Part shown: one piece after another, positions 55,201 through 64,000 of the stretch
How positions within the stretch are numbered: position 1 is the stretch's first letter
Layout: the number at the start of each line of letters is the position of its first letter
NCBI GenBank assembly: GCA_905178155.1
Contig: CAJINV010000010.1
Coordinates: forward strand, 3,430,587 to 3,494,586
Origin: Amoebophrya sp. A120
Lineage: Eukaryota; Sar; Dinophyceae; Syndiniales; Amoebophryaceae
DNA: 64,000 nucleotides
Direction: 5' to 3'
Made by a program: the position numbers and the translations under genes
Notes under the pieces: model-generated
What the model saw: the letters and a program-made list of their open reading frames with translations, nothing else
What the model was told of the DNA's origin: nothing
The model's database searches: none

Positions 55201-57934
55201 CACAAGAACGATCTCGTCCCTGCGAGTTTATTGCAGATGCAAACGTAGTACTAGTACGGCTGGCTCCCGCTGCAAACGTAGCACAAGAACTGCCACTCGA
55301 CGTCGTCGCTCCACCGCTACAACTGCCCTCAGCCCCGCCGCATACCAACGCTTCCAGCCCGCACAGCTCCGCTTCAAACTCCGCCGCGGTTATGCGCTTT
55401 TCGATGTCGCGCTCCAAGCATTTCTGCAACAGAAACATCAAATGCTCCATCTTTCGTGCCTCCAGATCATCATGTTGAGAAGTCTTGTTGTAGCTCTCAT
55501 CGTTGCTCATCGTGAAGATCGTCCCGGCAGCTTTGCAATTATACTCCTCTTTTCTCGGCCAGCCCAAGCTTACCCTTTCCGGATACTGTATCTTCATCCA
55601 CGCGTCGACGATGCAGAACATGACCCGATTCGTTCCCCCCGGCTGACTCAGCAAGTAGTCGTGCGGCGGCTTTCCGTAGATCATCGCGTACAGGATGATC
55701 CCCAGCGACCACACGTCCGTGCCCGGCCGCATCTTCATCGTGTTTTCGTACTGCTCCCCCTGGTGCAGCGCCTCCGGCGCCATGTAGAGCACAGTCCCGC
55801 AGTGGCCAAACCGACTGATGTGCGATTTATCACAATCGACCACCCGCGCCAGCCCAAAGTCGGACAGCTTCACGGTTGTTCGGTTGTCAAACATCAGAAA
55901 GTTCGCGGGCTTCAAGTCGAAGTGGACAATGTTCCGGCTGTGGATGAAACTCACCGCCTTCGCCATCTGGGTGATGCAGTGCAAGATTTGCGGCAGCGGC
56001 ATAAAGTAGAAAATCTCGGCCGCGAGGTCTCGGTTGGAGTCGCTCACATTACTCGTCAATTTCCTCATATTATGATCTTGCCCTTGCGGTCTTTTGCTTC
56101 CACATAGTAAATCAGTTCCTTGTCCTAGTCCTTCCCCAGCTTGCTTCCACAAAAAGGATTTCTGGTAGGTCCGGAAGTCGCAATCCGCGCACTCCAATAC
56201 GATGAAAAGATTCAAGTTCTCCTCGAACCGCTTCGACCCGTAGCATTTCACGATGTGCTTTTCCCCGATCCTGTCGTCTTTCGTCAACTGCTCCAGCAGC
56301 ACCGCCTCTTTATCAAATGCAAAAATGTCTGGGTCTGGAAGAATGTGCGATTTGTCATGCAGCTTTTCCATTACCCATGAGGTCTGGAATGGAGGACCTA
56401 GCATGACAGATTCTGTGCGATCTCTCTCATGCCTATCCTGCATGAGAAACTCCCTCCCGACTAGGTCAAAACTGGACGACTTTTGGTAATCATGCAACGC
56501 AGATTTTTGCATGCTTCAGATTTAGCATGACAAGTTGCACTCTTCCAGACCCAGACATTTTTACACTTGATACTCCTGCTGAAACTGCAACAATTTCTGC
56601 CGGCTGTCGGCCGAAACAATCTTCAACGCGTAAAACTTCTTTTTTGATTCGGCCTTGTACACCTCCGCGAAGCCCCCGCGACCCAGCAATTCGCCGATGG
56701 AAAACTCCGTGTTATTGAACGTGAAAACGGAAGTTGCAGCTCCCCGGGAGCTTTGCGCCGCCGGCGGATTCAAGTTCAACACAGACAGGTCGTTTACTAG
56801 CTTTATTTCGGCAGGATGTGGATGTGGATACGTCGTGATATTTTGATTCCCGCGCCCACAATTTCTGGTCATTTTTCCCTGCTCCCGATAGCACGCTTCG
56901 AGTTGTGGTGGTCCTGGTGGTCTTGTATGTTCTTGACCGCGTTGGTCATCTTCGTCCTGTGGACGTGGATCTCCTACTAGCACCGTGGATTTCATATTTT
57001 CACCACAACTGCGCCCATTATCGTCGTGAATATTAACCGGGTTGTTGTAGATGGTCGGATGATGAACATCAATCCGAGGCCGCTTCTTGTCTGCTCCTCC
57101 TCCACCAGCTCTTGGTGCACAAATATCGACAATATCTTCCTCCGGAGGTTTGGCAGCTGCAGGTAACGAAAAATCTACTTGCCGACCCTGCAGTTTTTCT
57201 CTCAATGAGGTCTCTTCACTTCGCCCATTCGCAACCGCGCTTTCCACCAAGTGGTCCACTCTCGTCGGCGGAGGGACCGACGGGAGAGACAATGCGACCT
57301 CGAGCCGGGTCAGACCAGCAGGAATAACCCGAGCCCGCCCCGGGAGCTGATGCGCCGGCTCTTGGGGAAGACAAAAACCACCACCGCCTTGCGCCGCTGG
57401 TCGCACTGGACTAGTGGTAGAGCTACAAGAACTTCTACAATGGGAGGGAACATCAACTTCCGCCAATTGGTCTCTCTTCTCGTCGTGCTGGGGGCTTCGG
57501 ATTTCATCGCGGAGGTCTTTACTTTCAATGTTTTCACGATCACGACCCAGGGGCGGGGCCGGGGGAACTACAGGCATATAATCTGGCTCCACCCAACGGA
57601 CACGGTGCGTCGATACTCCTTGCAGTTCATCTCTAAAAATTATAGGGTGATTTGTCTCCACTTGAATCTTCTCTCCTCGCGCAGGGGCCGGCACATTACT
57701 TTCCTCCTCTTCGCGGCCTGCTTTATTTCGGTTCACCTTATCCCATCTCGGCGATGAACCGAGGTGGTCTACTACTTCGCCGGACGAGGAGGTCCTCGTA
57801 CCCGTTGTGCAGCAAGAATCGTTGGCCGCGGCTAAGCGTGCTGGTGCAGCAAGACATTTTCTTTCTCCGGAAGAATCATTCCAGTCGTGCTGTCTCGACT
57901 TGGAGGTAGAGGTCCACGCCGTTTTTCTCAGCAT
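52265..57934 (-). CDS. MPS1/TTK-like protein kinase with a transmembrane segment, 1,705 aa
   Basis: Kinase domain at about residues 410-720: glycine loop LGRGGFAEVYKAE, ATP lysine in FYALKIV, catalytic loop HFDLKPANF (a non-RD form, as in MPS1 HSDLKPANF), SDFGLA, YMAPEAL, TDVWSLGIILYAMIYGKPP and ITAAEF. This pattern is closest to MPS1/TTK among kinases I know, but the pairing is a judgement from motifs. A 410-residue Pro/Ser-rich region precedes it. After it come a long disordered region and, at about residue 1110, a hydrophobic stretch LLGKILLACVLLSLPVTVAV, then CCGVFVAE, a likely transmembrane helix absent from known MPS1 proteins. The tail holds RRAAEKLAEIANRGLCWRRF. Two introners (56311-56572, inside the N-lobe, and 52950-53229) are removed. 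Start ATG 57934. Confidence 0.85.
52950..53229. mobile_element. Introner, family F, in kinase gene
   Basis: 280 bp, repeats AAAAG/AAAAG. Junction MQDF|SIRAL. Confidence 0.92.
56311..56572. mobile_element. Introner, family A, in kinase gene
   Basis: 262 bp, flanks CTCTT/CTCCT. Junction QFQQE|AVLLE between the ATP lysine and helix C of the kinase N-lobe. Confidence 0.9.
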
Positions 57935-59851
57935 TATCGTCCCAGTTCTACTTCCGGCGCCAATTTTGGCGTTGATACGAAAACTGCATAAGTATAGCAG
58001 GATAAGAACAATTTACAATTATATTTTGGATGTCTATGGATCAGAAAACAAGTACTTTTATTTTCTTCATCTTTCGATCTGGGAATAAAGCCGGGCAGTG
58101 TTGAGCAACCATTTCTAGTAATTTTTTCACATTTGATAGTTTTCAAACTACAACAATTTCTACTTCCGGCAAGGGGGGAGAACTACATGAAATTCTCTCG
58201 CATTGGATGACGGGGAACTTATACTTGGTTGTCTTCAAGTTCAATATTATTATTAATAGATACAAACGTAATATAAAAGTAGAAATAAAAACGTATCGAA
58301 AACTTCATCACGACCTAGAAGAAGAAGCTATAAAAATGCTGCTATTTTTTTAAACTGCCCTTCAGACGCAACACCGATAGAACAAGTATGAGGGCATTAA
58401 AACCAAGTATGCTCCACCTTCCTGTTGTTTGTTCCTGGTGCTGTGGGTAATTGCATTTGCAAGAGTGCTGATGTCGAAGAACAGAATTACACAATTACAA
58501 TTACAATTTATTCGCGAGAGGATCTCGCGAGAATCCGACTAATATCACTCCTTCATGATTTTTCAAGGATCTTTATCTATCATCAGAAGATCTTTCAGCA
58601 TTTTTCTCGTGCGGGATCTTCGCCATTTCTGCTGTAGTTTCAAGACCGATTTAGTATTTCATCATTGCCACACATATAATTCTGCAAGAACATTTTGGAA
58701 TCACAAAACAGCGAAAAGGATAAGACCTGAACATTTCAACTACTTCCCTTGCAGACCAGAACGATAGAAACCCATTTCAGTTGGAAGCACCTACCGACGC
58801 CGGACATTTAAATTCAGCCCTTCTGCTCACACAAACGCACACATTGATCCATTTCGATCCAACAATCATTTCAAAGCGTGATCATGGATCTTTTACTTGT
58901 TGACCGATGTACTTTCTTCTCGATTTTTTCGATCATATCAAAATTACATCAAAAAGGCATTTATTTTTCGTGCGGGATCATCACATGGGAGATCTACTTC
59001 CGCCACGCTTCCAAATGTTGCTTTCGCAGGAGGTAAGACCGAGAAAATAGGAGGGCTGGTCGTGCGAGTTTGCATCACAAACAACAACAAGTGAAGCATT
59101 AGTGCAGACCATGCATCACAGATCAATCCAACACGGAGTTAAGTAGACGTGCTAGCCGAGCGGCGTTCAGAACCTGCATGTGTCTTGCAATCTTCCTGTC
59201 AGTGTGAGTGACAATATACTTGCGCGTACAGTGACACTTGTGCACTACAATTGCTAATTTACAAAAAACACAAATGGGCATACTGGCGTTCTACCATCAT
59301 AGGGCTTCCAACAAGATCATAACGGTCATGGAACATTCATCTATGCAAACGCAAGCAAAAGCTGTTTTCTGTGAATGACAAATACTGGAAATCAACTCAC
59401 ACGGAGAGAGTGGAAATGAATAAAAACGATTCTATGTTCTTTTTTGTAATGTAAACTGAAACTGATAGATGAGACCGCCCCTGCATCAAGAACGTGATCT
59501 CATGATGTGCTACAGGAAATAAACGAAAGAGAAAATGTGGATGTGCTCATTTTTGAAATAAATCATGATCATTGCAGAAGAAAAACGATCAGCTTGTAGT
59601 TCTATGCACTTCTACATAAAATCTACAGCATTTCCTCCCTGGACATATCAACCGACGACGCAAACCCGATACTGCGCCTCTGGTTCATCCGTGCGGAATC
59701 TGCCGTGTATTCATCCGGCGTATCCGATAGCTCCGCGACCATTTGCTGGCTCATGGTCAAATTCACCGCAAACGATCATATCCTGTGCAAAAACACGGGC
59801 CCCACGAACCCGCCGCATTGGTCGTCGTGCAGGTACTAGTCTGCACTTCGA
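57935..59851. other. AT-rich intergenic stretch
   Basis: 1.9 kb between the kinase start and the stop of the coiled-coil gene. Only short ORFs; no introner ends. Confidence 0.6.
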
Positions 59852-62800
59852 CTACGGGCGGGTGCTGTGGTCCTCGTTTTTGCTCAGGATAAACGACCCC
59901 ATGGCGGCGCCGCTGCCGTCCCGGAGAATTCCGTCAGCCGGAAAGTTCACGGTGCCGCCTCCCGCACGGGTAGCGGTTCTTGCTCCAGTCCTAGCTGCAC
60001 CATCGCCGCCAAGATCTCCCGTCGAAGTCGTTGTGATTATTTCCGCGTGGCCCTCAAAGTGCGTGGTCACCGCGTCTTGCAGCTGATGAATCATGGCTTC
60101 CACGTCGATCTCATTTGCTCGTCCCGCCAAGGCGGACGAGTTAATATCTTGCGTCGCGTCTAGGACAGGGGTCTGTAGTTGTCCTAGATTCAGTTTCGCC
60201 TTCTCCAGCGAGTCAGTGTTGTTCATCAGCATTCGGGTTAACCCTATCGCACGGAAAAACTAATGCTTCACATTCTACACGAGTAACAATGCCGTTTCTT
60301 GGTGTCCTTGCATCGGTATTAAGTATAGCAAGGCAACCAGGTCGTTGTGTGCTCTAAAAAATTTTCCGCATCACAACAAGTGCAACAATGTCAACAGCAC
60401 AGTTTTGTCGTGCGATACACTCAGACAGTTTTTTGATCGTCGCATTTTTCCCTTTGATCACACCCTTCAGCTGCTATCGTATGGAAAAGCCGATAGTGCC
60501 CCCGCCCTATAGTGGTCACGATGATCGAAAAGGAAAACTCCGCCGACGGCGCACAAACACCAGTAGGAAGACAAACTCTCGGTCTCCTCATGGTGCTCCT
60601 GCGCATGAGAAATTTGCATGACAAACGTGAGATGATACATATGGGTTGCACCATCGGTTTTCACGAAGCATAGCTCCTTCGTTTTCTTCGACAGGTTAGC
60701 CAGCTCCGCCTGATATTATGTGTAATCAGTTGATCTTCGATACAGTTGCAATTCCATTTTTAGTATTCGTGAAGATGATCATGCAGCTCTTAGACACTAC
60801 CAGACCACTACTTCTACTTCACGAATCTTTTACTTGTTACAACAAGAAACAGAAGGCTGCACAGGTGCTGGCATCAAGGCAGTATCAACATGGCGTAAGT
60901 ACTTACAACTAGCGTGTGAATCTTCATGCGTCGTCCTGTGGACGAGCACGAGTGACTATGAATCTATACCGCGTTGTCTGCAGCCACGTCGTCGATTGAG
61001 CTCCTAACGACGCCCAGTTCGGCTTTCATTTTTTCTTCTTTCAATTCTAAGCGGTCAATCTTCAAGCGCTATGCACTGCAAATAAGTACTGATCTGAGCG
61101 TAGTTCTCCTTCACCTGGCTTCCGAAGGCTTATTTTGCCGAGCATGCTTCGCAGGTTTTTTCCCAAACTGCTTGTGTCCAACTCCATCCCTATCGTCCCG
61201 CATGAGACGTACTTTCTTAATGTGACGAAAATTGGACAGATGCTGTTCATGCAATACAGATTGTAAAAAATAAGTTCGCATGACAAGTTGCAGTTGTAAG
61301 TTCCAGATGATGTGGACTTGTTCCCAGAGGACAGTAAAACTTGCAATGCATAAATCCTTTTCCCGGCACATTTCCTCCATCTCTAGCAAAGCCTTTTTCA
61401 ATTGCTGAATTTCGGCCTTTTGCTTCTCGATTTCTACCTGTTGCTCCAAAATCTTGTCCTGTTTCTCTTGGACCAAAGCGTCTTTTTCCGAAACCTCGAA
61501 GTTCAGTTTCGTGATGGCTAGCGACTCCCGGTCTTTTTTCGATTCCTTCCCTTGCACGCTCGTTCGGTCGTGTTCCAGCTTTTCTTGTCGCAGGTTCTTG
61601 ATTTCGTTTTCTAGTCGAGGGATTTCTTGCTCATACTTTCGCAGCTGCTCGATCAGGGCAACGTCTGCTTTTATCGAATGCAAATATGTCTGGGTCTGTC
61701 ATGCTGAATGGTCATGATTGAGTGCGCCTGTACTGTTTTGTGTGCAGTGAAGCATGACAAATTCTTCAAACACTTTTTCATGGGTAAACACGCACTACAA
61801 AATCAGATATTGCATGACGAAAATGTGGTGCTTGTTTTGCTGCTCATGCAATACAGATCTATGAGGAATGCGAGACACGCAATACAGGTTCAACCTTTCC
61901 AGACGAGCCAGACATATTTGCAATGCATAGCTTTACTGTTTTGCTGAAACGGAAAAGTTGAACTGTCAAAAGAAACCGACGCTTTGTTCAGTGTGGTGGC
62001 CCGCGCGAAGCTGACCCGGCTGTCTGCGTGGTTCAATTCCGCCTCTTCTAGCATCTTCTCCAGCTTTTTGATCTGCAGCTGATACCTCTCTTGCAACTTC
62101 TTCATCTCTTGTCGGGCTTCCTCCTTGACCTGCTATCAAAATGAAAAATCCCCCCTCCCCATATCAGAACGAAAATCTGTAATGCAGATTTGTGATCACA
62201 AATCAGCTTTGTCATGCTAGAAGGGAAAAAATATATGCGAACTGTAGTGCTGGGTGGCGTGGAAAGCAGGCCTTGCATCTTCAGCATGACAAGAGGCAGC
62301 TGGACGTGGGAAACAGCATGACAAATTGCCTGTAAACGAGGCCACGACTGCGCCTATATGCCTTCTAGCAATACAAGTCGACTTGTGTACTCAAAAACAG
62401 CATCACAAAATTCGTTTTCGATACGGGAAGGGGGACTTTTTCCTCACAATACCTGCTTCTCGAAATTTTTTTCCCGCAGTTCCCGCGCCGACCCGGTGGT
62501 CGGCGGACTCTGCTGCCGTGCGGTCTTTATGCATTGCAAATATGTCTGGGTCTGGGAGATTGGGAGATGACTTGTCATGCAGGTTTTCCCCTGGCGTGCA
62601 GGACATAGCATAACGTCTGGCGTGCAGGACATAGCATGACAGATTCTGTGAGATCTTTCTCAAACCTAGCCCGCATCCGAAACTTCCTCGCTAGGTGGTC
62701 AAAAGTGGACCACAACTTTTGGTACTAACCATGCAACACAGATTTTTTTTTTTCACAGTCCAGCCTTAGCATGACAAGTTACAACCTTCCAAACCACCCA

Positions 62801-64000
62801 GACATATTTGCATTTTATAGTCTTTCCGTCTTTCACCTCCAAGGCCTGCAGCTTCTGGTTCATCAGGATCAGATCGTTCCCGAGCGACCAATTCTTGTGC
62901 TTCAGATCCGCGTTCACTCGTTCCAGGGAATCCCGGCTGTGGGCCGTAGTTTTTAATTCCTTCTCCAATTTTTCCTGTGCGAACTTCAACTCTTGCAGCT
63001 TTTCCTTGTACTTCTGTTCGACCGAGTCCTTCCACGACTTATCTTTCATTAAATTATGCAAGAAAAAAACTGTGTGAGTGTAACTTTGTCTTGCAGATGT
63101 TGCGCTACAGTTACACTTGTTATGCTGGATATGCTTTAGAAGCTATTTTGATACTTACGTGTTTAGTTTTCGCGTACTAGCGACGCATGACAGGTTTTCT
63201 CTGTCACGCAAAACAAATCTGTCATGCTGTTCCTGCCAAAAAGTTACACTTACACACTTTTTTTCTTGCGATACAAATCGCCCGCCCCCCAGTACGCCAG
63301 CTCCTCCTTGCACTGCCGAATGGTCTGCAGGGCCACCTGGATGTCCCGCAGCATCTGCTCGTGAGACGTTCCTTTCGTCAAGCTCGTGACGCTGGTGCTG
63401 GGAGACAGCAACGCCGCGGATATGACAGTGCACAACTCCCCCTCCCCCTCATTTGTGTAGCATGAACGGCACTGCAAGCCACAGCCAGAATGCACGTTTT
63501 GCATCACAAATTTGCATAGGATTGTAGTGCTCTTTGGGCTGCCAGAACTTGTCATGCAAACGCTGCTCAGAGGCACGGACTGCATTGGGCATTTTGCATG
63601 ACAAATGAGGGGGAGGGGGAGTTGTGCACATTCATAGCGGAGTTGCCGGACTGAAAAGACGTCGTGGACAATTTCGACCCCAGCCTCTTATATCAAATGC
63701 AAATATGTCTGGGTCTGAAATAAACTTGTGATGCTGGGTGGCGAGTCCTGAGGACGCCACAAGTGATGGCTCAGCATGCCAAGTTTCTGACTTGCTAGGT
63801 GTTGCGTATTGTGCATGACAGACCGCGTTTCGGCATGACAGAACAGTGGGGCTCTTGGGTACTAACGAGCATGACAGACTTTGGAGTCATGCTAGCAGAG
63901 CATGACAGATCTTCCATTCTTCCAGACCCAGACCTTTTTGCAATCCATATCGCAGGGGACAACGATCCCCCACCCGTCGCCGTCCTTGGGTGCTGCTGAA
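59852..64000 (-). CDS. Coiled-coil protein, N-terminus beyond the window (544 aa visible)
   Basis: Partial: the frame is open at position 64000. After a Ser/Thr-rich start (LSTTSFQSGNSAALLSPSTS) nearly the whole visible part is heptad-rich coiled coil: HEQMLRDIQVALQTIRQC, EQKYKEKLQELKFAQEKLEK, QEMKKLQERYQLQIKKLEKM, QLRKYEQEIPRLENEIKNLR, EKQDKILEQQVEIEKQKAEI. It then reads SLEKAKLNLGQLQTP, EIDVEAMIHQLQDAVTTHFE, and a Gly/Ala/Thr-rich tail to the stop at 59852. Eight introners and two GT-AG introns (60969-60710 and 60664-60471, the second with a GTGAAA donor) are removed. Such proteins are typically structural or centrosomal/flagellar, but nothing specific is shown. Confidence 0.8.
60245..60417. 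mobile_element. Introner, family E relative, diverged flanks
   Basis: 173 bp, ends TATCGCACGG and CGTGCGATA, flanks AACCC/CACTC. In minus orientation the upstream copy is GAGTG and the downstream copy GGGTT; only retaining GGGTT keeps the frame open (IKKLS|GLTRM), while GAGTG would create TGA. Confidence 0.78.
61070..61352. mobile_element. Introner, unassigned family, diverged flanks
   Basis: 283 bp, ends TATGCACTGCAAATAAG and CTTGCAATGCATA; flanks AGCGC/AATCC. Junction REKDL|KIDRL in frame. Confidence 0.72.
61672..61929. mobile_element. Introner, family A, in coiled-coil gene
   Basis: 258 bp, repeats GCTTT/GCTTT. The left inner repeat is shortened (GTCTGGGTCTGTCATGC). Junction QNSKA|DVALI. 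Confidence 0.9.
62134..62451. mobile_element. Introner, family C, in coiled-coil gene
   Basis: 318 bp, repeats CCTGC/CCTGC. Junction NFEKQ|VKEEA. Confidence 0.92.
62528..62819. mobile_element. Introner, family A, with internal short duplication
   Basis: 292 bp, repeats GTCTT/GTCTT. Contains a direct repeat GGCGTGCAGGACATAGCAT twice near 62591 and 62619. Junction KDGKT|ARQQS. Confidence 0.9.
63055..63273. mobile_element. Introner, family E relative, in coiled-coil gene
   Basis: 219 bp, flanks TAAAT/CAAAT, ends TATGCAAGAAAAAAACTG and TTTTTTTCTTGCGATA. Junction GAGDL|MKDKS. Confidence 0.88.
63421..63636. mobile_element. Introner, family D, in coiled-coil gene
   Basis: 216 bp, repeats GCGGA/GCGGA. 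Junction SGNSA|ALLSP. Confidence 0.92.
63691..63949. mobile_element. Introner, family A, diverged flanks
   Basis: 259 bp, flanks TCTTA/TCGCA (3 of 5). Junction LSPAR|LGSKL. Confidence 0.82.

Noticed and set aside
60467-60664. Continuation of the coiled-coil exon through VKTDGATHMYHL to a stop at 60467
   Set aside because: A GT-AG intron (60664-60471) with matching phase links KELCF to LKGVIKGKNATIKK and the downstream exons, which continue the coiled-coil character.

Overview
All convincing genes in this window lie on the minus strand and are interrupted by dozens of short palindromic elements that behave as introns. The combination of co-oriented genes, introner-like elements flanked by short direct repeats, mostly non GT-AG intron boundaries, and protists-style proteins (NSUN2, TM9SF, PPR, MPS1-like kinase) points to a dinoflagellate, most likely a syndinian parasite of the Amoebophrya type. 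The lineage is an inference from general knowledge; the element structure is read directly from the sequence. No tRNA, rRNA, CRISPR array or recognisable transposase was found.

Layout, low to high coordinates, all genes minus strand: 25-3984 hypothetical Ser/Gln/His-rich protein; 5527-6610 secreted His/Pro-rich protein with a 21-nt G-run frameshift; 9386-19773 PPR protein with an Asn/Gln-rich tail (29 introns); 22256-25042 NSUN2-type RNA m5C methyltransferase; 25880-37577 multi-pass membrane protein carrying a 6.1-kb intron; 38536-46026 TM9SF/EMP70 nonaspanin with a long N-terminal extension (19 introns); 47361-49649 secreted or membrane hypothetical protein; about 50023-50906 poorly resolved membrane protein; 52265-57934 MPS1/TTK-like kinase with a transmembrane segment; 59852 to beyond 64000 coiled-coil protein, N-terminus outside the window.

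I delimited 65 introner-like elements. They fall into at least nine families by their inner terminal inverted repeat: A (inner repeat ATGTCTGGGTCTGGAA), B (GCAAAAGTATCGCACTCG), C (AAAATCCCCCCTCCCCAT), D (GTGCACAACTCCCCCTCC), E (GAAAAAACTGTTTCACTG, or a relative with GTTACACTTACACA), F (TAAAAACGTNCCCACACC), G (AGTGCCCCCCACCCC), H (GTTACAATCTCAAACGTTAC), I (TATCCCACAGAAAAAAGC), plus two unassigned. Despite unrelated inner repeats, nearly all start with TAT (usually TATC or TATG), end with ATA, and sit between 5-bp direct repeats (49 of 65 pairs identical). At every coding insertion, removing the element plus one 5-mer restores an open, sensible reading frame. Ordinary GT-AG introns (15 located) occur in the same genes, so two intron classes coexist.

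The most striking object is a 5.9-kb giant member of family I (30879-36764), nested inside a 251-bp family A introner in the membrane-protein gene. It has about 1.1-kb inverted arms made of ~107-bp tandem units around some 14 copies of a 256-bp satellite, yet the exons on both sides join in frame. In the introner entries below, the sequence given with a bar is the protein junction after removal.
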